NCBI GenBank assembly: GCA_905339295.1
Contig: CAJPFI010000004.1
Location: 1 to 64,000, forward strand
Direction of reading: 5' to 3'
Length of the DNA stretch: 64,000 bases
Source of the DNA: Burkholderiales bacterium
Lineage (GTDB): Bacteria; Pseudomonadota; Gammaproteobacteria; Burkholderiales; Casimicrobiaceae
Shown here piece after piece: positions 27,268-36,833 of the stretch (position 1 is its first letter; the number at the start of each line of letters is the position of its first letter). The position numbers were made by a program, and so were the translations under genes. Below the pieces are notes generated by a model. That model was not told the origin of the DNA and ran no database searches. It was given only the letters and a program-made list of their open reading frames with translations.

Positions 27268-27801
27268 TCACGATTGCTGCAGCCTGCGCACGAGCGGCAG
27301 GATCGTCTGCTGCAGCGCCTCGGGCGACACCGGCCCGATGTGCTTGTAGCGGATCATGCCGGCCTTGTCGACGACGAAGGTCTCCGGCACGCCGTACACG
27401 CCCCAGTCGATGCCGACGCGCCCGTCGCCGTCGACGACCGACAGCGTGTACGGGTCGCCGTGCTGCGCGAGCCAGGCGATCCCTTCGTCGGGCTTGTCCT
27501 TGTAGTTCAGGCCGACGATCGGCACGACCTTCGACTTCGCGAGCTCGACGAGCACCGGATGCTCGACGCGGCAGGCCACGCACCAAGACGCCCAGACGTT
27601 GAGCAGCCAGACCTGCCCGAGGTAGTCCGCGCCGGCGACCTTGCGCTCGGGCTGGTGCAGCACGGGCAGCGCGAACGCCGGCGCGGCCTTGTCGATCAGC
27701 GGCGACGGCACCTCGCGCGGGTCGCGGAACAGCCCGACGAACAGGAACCCGACCAGCACCGCGAAGATCGCGAGCGGCAGTCCCCAGCGCAGCGCCCTCA
27801 T
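27268..27801 (-). CDS. ccmG: Thiol:disulfide interchange protein DsbE/CcmG
   Basis: Membrane-anchored thioredoxin-like reductant for CcmH and apocytochrome c. The 177 aa comprise an N-terminal anchor (LPLAIFAVLVGFLFVGLF), then a thioredoxin fold with active site WCVAC (residues 73-77) and the cis-Pro region GVPETFVVD. Part of the ccmABCDEFGH operon. Confidence 0.96.
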   Translation of the reverse strand: MRALRWGLPLAIFAVLVGFLFVGLFRDPREVPSPLIDKAAPAFALPVLHQPERKVAGADYLGQVWLLNVWASWCVACRVEHPVLVELAKSKVVPIVGLNYKDKPDEGIAWLAQHGDPYTLSVVDGDGRVGIDWGVYGVPETFVVDKAGMIRYKHIGPVSPEALQQTILPLVRRLQQS

Positions 27802-27817
27802 CGCCGGCGTCCCCCGC

Positions 27818-29803
27818 TCACGCGCGCGCCGCCGCGAACACCGCGCCGGCGCGCTGCTTCACCGCGATCCGGTAGCGGCGGTCGGCGATCGCGAGGAAGC
27901 CGCCGAGCGCCATCAGCACGCAGCCGCCCCAGATCCAGTCGATGAATGGCTTCACGTAGATGCGCACGCCCCATGCGCCGGCGTGGCCGTCGGCCGTGAC
28001 CGGCTCGCCCAGCGAGACGTAGAGGTCGCCGGTGATCCGCGGGGAGATCGCCGCCTCGGTCATCGACTGTCCGCTCGCGGTGTACACGCGCTTCTCCGGA
28101 CGGAGGACCTCGCGCAGCGTGCCGTCGCGCCGCACCTCGACCGTCCCGACCAGCGCGCGATAGTTGGGACCGGGCCGCTCATCGATGCCCTTGAACGTGA
28201 AGGTCCAGCCGCCCACGTCGACACCCTGTCCCGGGTCGAGGCGCACGTCGCGCTCGACCTCGTAGCCCTTCACGAGCGTCACGCCGACGATGAACACCGC
28301 GATGCCGACGTGCGCGAGCAGCATGCCGTACCACGACGATGGGTTCGCGCGGAGCTTGCCCGCGAGCGTCGGTTGCGGCGAGCCGCGCAGGCGCTGGACG
28401 ACCGCCGTCACGGTCGCCCCGACGACCCACGTCGCGAGGAACATGCCCACCGCGACCCACGGCGACCAGCGTCCCATCGCGAACGGCAGCGCGACCGAGA
28501 GCAGGATCGCGAGAACGAGCGCCCATTTCAGGCGCGTCCACAGGTCGGCCACCTCCGCGCGCCGCCAGCTCGAGATCGGGCCGATGCCCATCAGGAACAC
28601 GAGCGGTGCCATCAGCGGGCCGAACACGGACTCGAAGTAGGGCGGGCCCACCGAGATCTTGCCGGCGTTGAGCGCGTCGAGGAACAGCGGGTAGAGCGTG
28701 CCGAGCAGCACGCTCGCCATCGCGACGACGAGCAGGATGTTGTTCGCGAGCAGCATCGACTCGCGCGACACCGGCGCGAAGGACGCGCCGCCGCCCACGG
28801 CGCCCGCGCGCGCGGCGTAGAGCGCGAGCGACCCGCCGATCACGATCACGAGGAACGCGAGCACGTAGACGCCGCGCGCCGGGTCGGTCGCGAACGCATG
28901 CACCGACGTGAGGACGCCGGAACGCACGAGGAACGTGCCGAGCAGCGAGAGGGAGAACGCCATGATCGCGAGCAGCACGGTCCAGCTCCTGAACGTGCCG
29001 CGCTTCTCGGTCACGGCGAGCGAGTGGATGAGCGCCGTGCCGACGAGCCAGGGCATGAACGACGCGTTCTCGACCGGGTCCCAGAACCACCAGCCTCCCC
29101 AGCCCAGCTCGTAGTACGCCCACCAGCTGCCGAGCGCGATGCCGACGGTCAGGAAGCACCATGCGACCGTCGTCCACGGCCGCGACCAGCGCGCCCAGGT
29201 CGCGTCGAGCCGGCCGCCGATGAGCGCCGCGATCGAGAACGCGAACGCGACCGCGAAGCCGACGTAGCCCATGTACAGGAGCGGCGGGTGCATCACCATC
29301 CCCGGGTCCTGCAGCAACGGGTTCAGGTCGCGCCCCTCGGGCGCCGGCGGCACGAGGCGCTCGAACGGGTTCGACGTGAACAGCAGGAACGACAGGAAGC
29401 CGATGGCGACCAGTCCCATCACCGCCAGCACGCGCGCGAGCATCGGCGCGGGCAGGTTGCGCGAGCGCAGCGCGACCGCGGCCGACCAGCCGGCGAGCAT
29501 CAGCGCCCACAGGAGCAGCGATCCCTCGTGCGATCCCCACGAGGCCGCGAGCTTGTACTGCGCGGGCAGCGCCGAGAACGAGTTCTGCGCGACGTTGAGG
29601 ACCGAGAAGTCGCTCCTGAGGAAGCTCGTCGCGAGGCAGCCGAACGCGATCGCGACGAGCGCGAACTGCGTGATCGCCGCCGGGCGCGCGAACGACATCA
29701 GCGCGGCGTCGCGGCGCGCGGCGCCGACCAGCGGCACAACGCCCTGCGCGGTCGCCACGAGGAGCGCGAGGACCAGCGCGAACTGGCCGAGTTCGGGAAT
29801 CAT
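27818..29803 (-). CDS. ccmF: Haem lyase CcmF
   Basis: Polytopic haem-attachment protein, 661 aa with about 15 membrane segments. The WWD haem-handling motif is GWGGWWFWDPVENASFMPW, and conserved histidines occur in HEGSLLLW and MVMHPPLLYMGYVG. It ends with a large periplasmic domain (VERDVRLDPGQ, KRVYTASGQSMTEAAI) and a final membrane helix. It lies between ccmG and ccmE as in most proteobacteria. Confidence 0.97.
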   Translation of the reverse strand: MIPELGQFALVLALLVATAQGVVPLVGAARRDAALMSFARPAAITQFALVAIAFGCLATSFLRSDFSVLNVAQNSFSALPAQYKLAASWGSHEGSLLLWALMLAGWSAAVALRSRNLPAPMLARVLAVMGLVAIGFLSFLLFTSNPFERLVPPAPEGRDLNPLLQDPGMVMHPPLLYMGYVGFAVAFAFSIAALIGGRLDATWARWSRPWTTVAWCFLTVGIALGSWWAYYELGWGGWWFWDPVENASFMPWLVGTALIHSLAVTEKRGTFRSWTVLLAIMAFSLSLLGTFLVRSGVLTSVHAFATDPARGVYVLAFLVIVIGGSLALYAARAGAVGGGASFAPVSRESMLLANNILLVVAMASVLLGTLYPLFLDALNAGKISVGPPYFESVFGPLMAPLVFLMGIGPISSWRRAEVADLWTRLKWALVLAILLSVALPFAMGRWSPWVAVGMFLATWVVGATVTAVVQRLRGSPQPTLAGKLRANPSSWYGMLLAHVGIAVFIVGVTLVKGYEVERDVRLDPGQGVDVGGWTFTFKGIDERPGPNYRALVGTVEVRRDGTLREVLRPEKRVYTASGQSMTEAAISPRITGDLYVSLGEPVTADGHAGAWGVRIYVKPFIDWIWGGCVLMALGGFLAIADRRYRIAVKQRAGAVFAAARA

Positions 29804-29822
29804 CGGGGTTTTCCTCCGCGCG

Positions 29823-30275
29823 TCAGTTGGCCGACGACTTCATCTGTCCGCCCTTGTGCGCCTGCTCGATCGCAGCGGCGGCCTCGGGCGGCATGTAGTT
29901 CTCGTCGTGCTTCGCCAGCACCTCGGTCGCCGTGAACACGCCGTCGGGGCCGAGCGAGCCCTGCGCGACCACGCCCTTGCCTTCCTTGAACAGGTCGGGC
30001 AGGAGTCCCGTGTAGCGGACCGGCACCTTCTGCGCGGTGTCGGTGACGACGAAGCTCATCGTGAGCGTTTCCCGCTCGCGCTTCAGGCTCCCGGCCTCGA
30101 CCATCCCGCCGATGCGGAACGAGCGGCCGACCGGCGCCTCGTTCGCCAGCACCTGCGACGGCGAGTAGAAGAACACGAGGTTCGACTGGAACGCGTTGAG
30201 CACGAGGCCGACCGCGACCGCGAGCGCGGCGAGCCCCGCGGCGATCCAGGCGAAGCGGCGGTGGCGGGCCTTCAT
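29823..30275 (-). CDS. ccmE: Haem chaperone CcmE
   Basis: Periplasmic haem carrier that binds haem covalently through a histidine. The 150-aa product has an N-terminal anchor and an OB-fold with the haem-binding KHDENY motif (His123, Tyr127). The terminal MKSSAN tail is short. It overlaps ccmD by 4 bp (ATGA). Confidence 0.97.
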   Translation of the reverse strand: MKARHRRFAWIAAGLAALAVAVGLVLNAFQSNLVFFYSPSQVLANEAPVGRSFRIGGMVEAGSLKRERETLTMSFVVTDTAQKVPVRYTGLLPDLFKEGKGVVAQGSLGPDGVFTATEVLAKHDENYMPPEAAAAIEQAHKGGQMKSSAN

Positions 30276-30451
30276 CGGGCGGCTCCCGCGCGCAGCGGTT
30301 CGGCGTCGACCCCCGACGCCTGCGCATCGTCGAGCGCGCGGCGGCGCCGCGCGCGCAGCGCGACGAACTCGGCGGCGATCGCCACCGCGCACGCGCCGTA
30401 GGACATCCAGACATACCAGCCGTAGCCGCCCATCGACAGGAACTCGCCCAT
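30272..30451 (-). CDS. ccmD: Haem exporter protein CcmD
   Basis: Small single-pass membrane protein of 59 aa that joins the CcmABC haem-loading complex and releases holo-CcmE. It has the typical [16 protein letters not shown] followed by a hydrophobic stretch and a basic RARRRRAL segment. ATGA overlaps on both sides tie it to ccmC and ccmE. The longer frame containing it antisense to ccmC is a shadow. Confidence 0.92.
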   Translation of the reverse strand: MGEFLSMGGYGWYVWMSYGACAVAIAAEFVALRARRRRALDDAQASGVDAEPLRAGAAR

Positions 30452-31200
30452 CACGCCGCCCTCAGGTTCGTTTCCGGAAGCGCGGCGACCCACGCGGAAC
30501 CGCGCTCGCGCTCGAGGATGATCGCGCGGACGCGCCACAGCGCGGCCGCGATGCACCAGAACCACGCCGCGAACGACATCACCAGCATGCCGGCGAGCAT
30601 CAGGCTCGCCATCTTCGGCGCGGCCGTCAGGCTCACCGTGGCGCCCTGGTGCAGCGTGTTCCACCACTGCACGGAGAAGTAGATGATCGGCACGTTGACC
30701 GCGCCGACCAGCGCGAGCACCGCGCAGGCGCGGTCCGCGCGGCGCGGGTCGTCGATCGCGCCGCGCAGCGCGATCACGCCGAGATAGAGGAACAGCAGGA
30801 TCAGCGTCGAGGTCATCCGCGCGTCCCATGCCCAGTACGTTCCCCACGTCGGCCGGCCCCAGAACGCCCCGGTCCACAGCGCGAGCGCCGCCATCAGCGC
30901 GCCGGTCGGCGCGAGCGCCTGCGCCATCATCGCGGAGAGCCGTGCGTTGAACGCGAGCGCGAGCGCGCTCCAGAACGCCATCACGAGGTAGACGAACATC
31001 GCCATCCAGGCGGTCGGCACGTGGACGAAGATGATCCGGTAGGCCTCGCCCTGCGTCGCGTCGGTCGGCGCGAGCGCGAAGCCGATCCACAGGCCCGCCG
31101 CGGCGAAGATCGCCGCCAGCGCGCCGAAGGCCGGCGCGAGCCTGCCCGCGACCGGGTAGAACGTCGCCGGCGAAGCGTAGCGGTACCAGTTGATGGCCAT
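30451..31200 (-). CDS. ccmC: Haem exporter protein CcmC
   Basis: Six-helix membrane protein that loads haem onto CcmE. The 249-aa product carries the tryptophan-rich WWD-type motif [13 protein letters not shown] and conserved histidines in [11 protein letters not shown] and NTLHQGA. It starts two bases from the ccmB stop. Confidence 0.97.
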   Translation of the reverse strand: MAINWYRYASPATFYPVAGRLAPAFGALAAIFAAAGLWIGFALAPTDATQGEAYRIIFVHVPTAWMAMFVYLVMAFWSALALAFNARLSAMMAQALAPTGALMAALALWTGAFWGRPTWGTYWAWDARMTSTLILLFLYLGVIALRGAIDDPRRADRACAVLALVGAVNVPIIYFSVQWWNTLHQGATVSLTAAPKMASLMLAGMLVMSFAAWFWCIAAALWRVRAIILERERGSAWVAALPETNLRAA

Positions 31201-31202
31201 GG

Positions 31203-31913
31203 TCAGTCAAGCGCGATGCGAACCGCCGACGCCGCCGCGAACGGCGCGCCCAGCGCCGCCACGATCAGTCCCGCCCCCAGCAGCGACAGGTTCGCGTCCG
31301 CCCCGAGCCCGGCCCGCACCGCGTCGACCGCTCCCGCCCCGAAGATCAGCACGGGCACGTAGAGCGGCAGCACGAGCAGCGCCAGGAGCCCGCCGGCTCC
31401 GCGCACCCCCAGCGTCAGCGCGGCGCCGATCGCGCCCAGGAGCGAGAGGATCGGCGTGCCGAGCGCGAGTCCCGCGACCAGCACGGCGATCGCCTCGCCG
31501 TCGAGGCCGTACTGCAGCGCCGCCAGCGGCGCGAGCAGCACGACCGGAAGGCCCGTCGTCAGCCAATGCGCGAGTATCTTACCGGACACGATCGCCGGCA
31601 GCGGCCACGGCGACAGCGCCATCTGCTCGAGCGTGCCGTCCGCTTGATCGAGCGCAAACATTCGCGGCAGCGACAGCAGCGACGCGAGCAGCGCCGCCAC
31701 CCAAAGCACTCCCGGCCCCATGGTCATCAGCAGCGTGCGCTCGGGGGTCGTCGCGAGCGGGAAAAGGGTCACCACGATGGCATAGAACAGGAGCTGGACG
31801 GCGAGTTCCGAGCGCGTCCGGACGGCGAGGCGCAGGTCGCGCGCGAGCGCCCAGCCGAGGCCCGCGAGGACGCCTCCCGGCTCGCCGTCGTCGCCTTCGC
31901 GTCGACCGGCCAT
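31203..31913 (-). CDS. ccmB: Haem exporter protein CcmB
   Basis: Permease of the CcmAB ABC complex, 236 aa with about six membrane helices. Recognisable stretches are LAVRTRSELAVQLLFYAIVV, LLASLLSLPRMFALDQADGTLEQ and LPLYVPVLIFGAGAV. It starts 5 bp after ccmA. The product is about 15 residues longer than usual at the N-terminus (MAGRREGDDGEP); a later start within the gene is possible. Confidence 0.93.
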   Translation of the reverse strand: MAGRREGDDGEPGGVLAGLGWALARDLRLAVRTRSELAVQLLFYAIVVTLFPLATTPERTLLMTMGPGVLWVAALLASLLSLPRMFALDQADGTLEQMALSPWPLPAIVSGKILAHWLTTGLPVVLLAPLAALQYGLDGEAIAVLVAGLALGTPILSLLGAIGAALTLGVRGAGGLLALLVLPLYVPVLIFGAGAVDAVRAGLGADANLSLLGAGLIVAALGAPFAAASAVRIALD

Positions 31914-31918
31914 CGGCG

Positions 31919-32533
31919 TCAGTCCAGCGACAGGCCGGAGACGCGGCCGGCCGGCAGCGCGAGCGGTGCGTGCGTCGCCGCGACGGCGATGCCGCCGCCC
32001 TCGAGGTGGCCGGCGACGAGCTCGCCGAGCAGCGCGGCGCCCGCGGCATCGAGCGCGGTGACCGGCTCGTCGAGGATCCAGATCCGGCGGCGCGATAACG
32101 CGAGCCGCGCGAGCCCGACGCGGCGGCGCTGCCCCTGCGACAGCACGCGCGCGGGCAGCGCCTTGCGCGAGCCGAGCGCGACGCGGTCGAGCGCGGCGTC
32201 GAGTTCCGCGCCGGACGCCCGGCCACCCGACAGCGCGACCAGCGACGCCAGGTTCTCGCGCGCCGAGAACTCGTCCTTGAGCGCCAGGGCATGCCCGGCG
32301 AACGTGACCGACGAGCGCAGCGCCGGCGAGAACGGCGCGACGCGCGCGCCGTCGACGCGGATCTCGCCCGCGTCGGGCATCGACAGCCCGGCGAGCATGC
32401 GCAGGAGCGTCGTCTTGCCGCGTCCGTTCGCGCCGGTTACGACGAGCGCGCGACCCGCATCGACGGCGAGGTCGAGACCGGTGAAAAGGCGCGCGGTACC
32501 GCGTCGCGCGGCGAGGTCGAGCGCTTCGAGCAT
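31919..32533 (-). CDS. ccmA: Haem exporter ATP-binding protein CcmA
   Basis: ATPase of the CcmABCD complex that drives release of holo-CcmE. The 204 aa have Walker A GANGRGKTT (residues 34-42), signature LSQGQRRRV and Walker B IWILDEPVTALD. First gene of the - strand ccmABCDEFGH operon; promoter elements would lie in the 170-bp region shared with the divergent IPTL-CTERM gene, where an AT-richer patch (ATTATAGC, near 32604) is visible. Confidence 0.95.
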   Translation of the reverse strand: MLEALDLAARRGTARLFTGLDLAVDAGRALVVTGANGRGKTTLLRMLAGLSMPDAGEIRVDGARVAPFSPALRSSVTFAGHALALKDEFSARENLASLVALSGGRASGAELDAALDRVALGSRKALPARVLSQGQRRRVGLARLALSRRRIWILDEPVTALDAAGAALLGELVAGHLEGGGIAVAATHAPLALPAGRVSGLSLD

Positions 32534-32702
32534 GAGCGTCGGAAGGGAGCGGCGGGCAGCGCCGGGCGAGGGTGCGGCCAGGGCGGCTCCGGCGGGTGGC
32601 GGCCATTATAGCGGCCGGCGCACGCGCGTCCGGCAGACGGATGCGCGCGTCGAGGCTATCATGCGCCTTGCCCGCGGCCAGCCGGCCGCCGATCGACTGC
32701 CC

Positions 32703-34475
32703 ATGACGTCCTTCCTCCGCCGCCTGCGCCCGACTTCGGGTTCCCGCCATCCCGGTGCCGCGTCGTGGCTCGCCGTCCTGGGCGTCGCCCTGGGAGTCGC
32801 GCTTTGCGCGCCCGCCGCGGCGCAGTCGAATCTCAACGCCAGCATGCTCTTCGCGCCCACGGCGATCGCGTCGGGCAAGCCGACGCTGCTGCGCGTCCGG
32901 CTGGGCAACTCGAACAGCGACGCGCAGATCGCCGGGATCGCGTACGACGTGCCGTTCCCTGCCGGGATGCGACTGGTCGGGACGCTCGACGCGTCCCAGT
33001 GCGGCGGCACGATCACGCCCGTCGACGGCGGCTACCGGTTCCGCGACGGCTCGCTCGGCCTGGGGTCCGCCTGCCTGGTCGACACGGAGGTGACGGTCGA
33101 TTCGGACGTCAACGCCATCGTGACGCTGACGGTCGGGCCGATCACCTCGCGCAACGGCGGATCGGTCGGCTCGATCTCGGCGGCGCTGACGGTGCAGGGC
33201 GGCATCGCGCCGGCGATCACGTCGCTGCCGCTGCCCACGCCAGGGTTCCTCGGCCTCGACTATGCGCACCAGGTCACGGTGACCGGCACCGCGCCGGTCG
33301 TCGTCACCGCCGAGGGCCTGCCTCCGGGGCTCGTCTACGACCCCGCGACGCGCAGGATCTCCGGCAGGCCGACGCTCGTGGGCTTCTACACGGTGACGCT
33401 GCGTGCCATCAACGGCTTCGCGCCGCCCGCCGCGCAGGTGTCGATCGTCGAGGTCCGCAATCCGGCGCTGCAGATCATCACGCCGCCGCCGCTCGTTCCC
33501 GACCGCCTCCTCGTCGGCGCGCCGATCGCGCTCCTGATCGAGGCGACGGGCGGGCTCAAGCCCTACATCTTCGAGATCGTCGGCGGCGCGCTGCCGCCGG
33601 GACTCACGCTCGCCACGGACGGCCGCATCGTCGGATCGCCGACGACGGCCGGCGTCTATCCGTTCACCGTGCGCGTGCGCGACGTGCTGTTCCAGCAGGA
33701 CGCGCGGACCTTCGAGCTCGTCGTCGGCGGCATCGCGACGACGCTCGCCGTCGGTCTTGCGCCGAACCCCGCCGTCGCCGGGCAGGAGGTCGTGCTGAAC
33801 GCGACGGTCGTCGCGGAGTCGGGCGCGCCGCCCGCGGGCACGCTCGAGGCGTGGGTCGCCGGGCCCGGCACGCGCTGCCCCGCGCCGTTCGAGGGCGGCG
33901 CGGACCCGGTGACGACGTACTCGCGGACCGCGGCCGTGGCGGGAGGCGTCGCGCAGATCGCGTTCGCGGACCTCGCGATCGGACATTTCCGCGTCTGCGC
34001 GCGCTTCGCCGGCACGCCGTTGCACCTGCCTTCGACGTTCGGGCCGGTCGACCTGTTCGTGATCAAGGGAATCCTGCTGCAGGCGCCGAAGCTGACGCTG
34101 AAGGCCCCGTCGCGCGCGAATCCGGGCGCGACCGTGCAGGGCAGCGTCGTCGTCGAGGCGGAAGGATCGCCGGCGACACCAGGCGGCACGGTGCGCGTTC
34201 GCGCCGGCGCACGCGACGTGGGCGAGATCCCGATCGTGAACGGCCGGGCGCCGTTCTCGGTGGCGGCGCCGGTCGAGCCGGGCGTGATGACGCTGACGGC
34301 GAGCTATGCCGGCGATCCCGCGTTCGCGCCCGCCACGTCGGCGCCGGTGTACGTGACCGTGGCGAAGGCCAACGGGGACGGCGAGCCGATCCCGACGCTC
34401 GGCGAGGCCGCGTCAGCGTTGCTCGCGCTGCTGCTCGCGGCGCTCGCCGCCGCCCGCCTGCGGCGCCGCGGCTGA
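32703..34475 (+). CDS. Exported Ig-like domain protein with IPTL-CTERM sorting signal
   Basis: A 590-aa surface or periplasmic protein. A signal peptide (LAVLGVALGVALCAPAAAQ) is followed by an N-terminal beta-rich region. Two putative-Ig repeats follow, each with the LPPGLxxxxxxxxIxGxPT signature (residues ~205-225 and ~296-325). Two further Ig-like segments end VYVTVAKA. The C-terminus is GEPIPTLGEAASALLALLLA plus AARLRRRG: an IPTL motif, a hydrophobic helix and a basic tail, the IPTL-CTERM architecture handled by exosortase-type enzymes. The usual WG after IPTL is absent. An ATG at 32661, behind GAGG, is an alternative start. Confidence 0.75.
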   Translation: MTSFLRRLRPTSGSRHPGAASWLAVLGVALGVALCAPAAAQSNLNASMLFAPTAIASGKPTLLRVRLGNSNSDAQIAGIAYDVPFPAGMRLVGTLDASQCGGTITPVDGGYRFRDGSLGLGSACLVDTEVTVDSDVNAIVTLTVGPITSRNGGSVGSISAALTVQGGIAPAITSLPLPTPGFLGLDYAHQVTVTGTAPVVVTAEGLPPGLVYDPATRRISGRPTLVGFYTVTLRAINGFAPPAAQVSIVEVRNPALQIITPPPLVPDRLLVGAPIALLIEATGGLKPYIFEIVGGALPPGLTLATDGRIVGSPTTAGVYPFTVRVRDVLFQQDARTFELVVGGIATTLAVGLAPNPAVAGQEVVLNATVVAESGAPPAGTLEAWVAGPGTRCPAPFEGGADPVTTYSRTAAVAGGVAQIAFADLAIGHFRVCARFAGTPLHLPSTFGPVDLFVIKGILLQAPKLTLKAPSRANPGATVQGSVVVEAEGSPATPGGTVRVRAGARDVGEIPIVNGRAPFSVAAPVEPGVMTLTASYAGDPAFAPATSAPVYVTVAKANGDGEPIPTLGEAASALLALLLAALAAARLRRRG

Positions 34476-34496
34476 CCGCGGCGGACCGTCGCGAAC

Positions 34497-36716
34497 GTGA
34501 CGCGACCGTTCGCCGGACGGCTCGCGCGCACGCTGGCCGGCGCGCCGCGCTGGGCGGTCGGACTGCTGATCGTCGCGCTGGCGGCGTTCGTGCCGCTCGT
34601 CGGCGTGGAGCGCGTGCCGGTGATCGCGAAGCTCGAGGCGATGGCCTACGATGCGCGGCTCCTGCTCTCGCAGCGCCGCACGGCCGACCCGCAGGTCGCG
34701 ATCGTCGACATCGACGAGGCGAGCCTCGACCGCGTCGGGCGCTGGCCCTGGCCGCGCGACACGCTCGCGCGCCTCACGGCGACGCTGTTCGACCGCCATC
34801 AGGCGCGGCTCGTCGCGTTCGACGTCCTGTTCCCCGAGCCCGACCTGTCCGGCAACGCCGCCGCGCTCGACGAGCTCGCGCGCCGCGGGTTGCGCGACAC
34901 GCCGGAGGCGCGCGCCGCGCTCGCCGAGCTGAAGTCGCGCGCCGACCACGACGGCCAGTTCGCGACCGCGCTGTCGGGGCGCGCCACCGTGCTCGCGTTC
35001 GGATTCACCGCGAGCGCGCAGGCGTCCGGGATGCTGCCCGCGCCGGCGTTCACGCAATCCGACCTTCGCGCGCGCGCGATCCCGATCGCGCCGGAGTCGG
35101 GCTACACGGCGAACCTGCCGGCGCTGCAGCGTGCGGCGGCGACCGGCGGCCACCTCGACCCGACGTTCGACCCGGACGGCGTCGTGCGGCGCGTGCCGAT
35201 GGTCAAGCGCTTCCGGGACGGCTTCTATCCGGCGCTGTCGCTCGCGACGGTGGCCGTGGCGGTCGAGGCGAAGGCGATCCGCCCGGTGTTCGACGCGAAC
35301 GGCGACCTCGAGGCGATCGACGCCGGGGGGCTGCGCGTGCCGGTCGCGCACGACGGCACCGCGCTGGTTCCGTACCGCGGTCCGTCCGGCACCTACCGGT
35401 CGTTCCCCGCGGCCGACATCCTCGACGGCCGGATCGCCCCCGACGCGTTCGCGGGCGCGATCGTGCTGATCGGCACCTCGGCCAAGGGCCTGCAGGACCT
35501 GCGCTCGGCGCCGTTCGCGCCGGACTTTCCCGGCGTCGAGATCCACGCGAGCCTCGTGTCCGGGATGCTCGACGGCGACATGAAGAACGTGCCGGCGGGC
35601 GCGCGCGAGATCGCGGCCCTCCTCGTCCTCGTGGCGGGAATCGTGGCGGTGCTCGTGCTGCCGTGGCGCCGTCCGGTCGCGAGCCTCGCCGGCATCGTCG
35701 TGCTCGCCGCGGCGGTCGTCGGGATCGCGATCTACTTCTGGTGGCGGCACGACGCCGTGGTCGCGATCGCGCCCGCGCTCGTGATGCTGCTCGCGCTCCT
35801 CGTCTGGAACCTGCTTTCGGGATTCCTGCGCGAGGCGCAGGAGACCCGCACGCTCGCCGACATGTTCGGCGAGTACGTCCCGCCCGAGCGCGTCGCGCAG
35901 ATGCGCGCGAGCGGCGAGCGCTTCTCGATGGAGGGCGAGAGCCGCGAGATGAGCGTGCTGTTCTCCGACGTGCGCGACTTCACCGCGCTGTCCGAGCGCC
36001 TGCCGCCGCGCGAGCTGTCGGCGATGCTGAACGACTACCTGTCGGCGATGACCTCGGCGATCCACGCGTCGCACGGCACCGTCGACAAGTACGTCGGCGA
36101 CGCGATCATGGCGTTCTGGGGCGCGCCGCTCGCCAATCCGGCGCACGCCGCGAGCGCCGTGCGGGCGGCGCTCGCGATGCAGCGCGCGATCCCCGCCATG
36201 CGCGACGCGTATGCCGCGCGCGGGTGGCCGCCGCTGGCGATGGGCGTGGGCATCAACTCCGGCATGATGAACGTCGGCGACATGGGTTCGCGCTTCCGCA
36301 AGGCCTACACGGTGCTGGGCGACGCGGTGAACCTCGCCTCGCGCCTCGAGGGCCTCACGAAGGTCTACGGCGTGGGCATCCTGTGCGGCGAGGCCACGCG
36401 CGCGGCGGTGGACGGCATCGTGTGGCGCGAGATCGACCGCGTGCGAGTCAAGGGCCGCCAGCAGGCGCTGGCGATCTTCGAGCCGCTCGCCGAGTCGGGC
36501 GACGCGGCGGCGCAGGCGCGCGCGGCGCGCTTCGCGGAGGCGCTCGGCGCCTACCGCGCGCGGCGCTTCGAGGACGCGCGCCGCGCGTTCGACGCGATCG
36601 CGGAGGACGCGTCGGACCGCGCGCTCGCGTCGGTGTTTCGCGTGCGCTGCATCGCGTACTGCGCCGCACCGCCCGCGACCGACTGGGACGGCGCGTGGAG
36701 CTTCGTCGAGAAGTGA
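34497..36716 (+). CDS. CHASE2-domain class III adenylate cyclase
   Basis: A 739-aa membrane receptor cyclase. After a first helix (residues ~20-36), residues ~45-365 form a periplasmic CHASE2 sensor (PQVAIVDIDEASLDRVGRWP, IVLIGTSAKGLQDLRSAPF). Three helices follow at ~370-440. The catalytic domain starts near residue 480: MSVLFSDVRDFTALSERLPP holds the first metal Asp and DKYVGDAIMAFWGAP the second, with VNLASRLEGLTKVYG after. Both metal aspartates are present, so cAMP synthesis is likely. The GTG start is the best available. It converges on a FecR/outer-membrane pair that often accompanies CHASE2 cyclases. Confidence 0.9.
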   Translation: MTRPFAGRLARTLAGAPRWAVGLLIVALAAFVPLVGVERVPVIAKLEAMAYDARLLLSQRRTADPQVAIVDIDEASLDRVGRWPWPRDTLARLTATLFDRHQARLVAFDVLFPEPDLSGNAAALDELARRGLRDTPEARAALAELKSRADHDGQFATALSGRATVLAFGFTASAQASGMLPAPAFTQSDLRARAIPIAPESGYTANLPALQRAAATGGHLDPTFDPDGVVRRVPMVKRFRDGFYPALSLATVAVAVEAKAIRPVFDANGDLEAIDAGGLRVPVAHDGTALVPYRGPSGTYRSFPAADILDGRIAPDAFAGAIVLIGTSAKGLQDLRSAPFAPDFPGVEIHASLVSGMLDGDMKNVPAGAREIAALLVLVAGIVAVLVLPWRRPVASLAGIVVLAAAVVGIAIYFWWRHDAVVAIAPALVMLLALLVWNLLSGFLREAQETRTLADMFGEYVPPERVAQMRASGERFSMEGESREMSVLFSDVRDFTALSERLPPRELSAMLNDYLSAMTSAIHASHGTVDKYVGDAIMAFWGAPLANPAHAASAVRAALAMQRAIPAMRDAYAARGWPPLAMGVGINSGMMNVGDMGSRFRKAYTVLGDAVNLASRLEGLTKVYGVGILCGEATRAAVDGIVWREIDRVRVKGRQQALAIFEPLAESGDAAAQARAARFAEALGAYRARRFEDARRAFDAIAEDASDRALASVFRVRCIAYCAAPPATDWDGAWSFVEK

Positions 36717-36833
36717 TCGATGCGTCGCGGGGCCGGACGCCGTTGCTCCCGGGTCCGGCCGTGCGCGTCGGTGCGGAGGAGCGGCTCTGCCCGCGTGCCG
36801 TCGCCGGGGAAAGCGGGTCTTCCGGCGCCAGGT

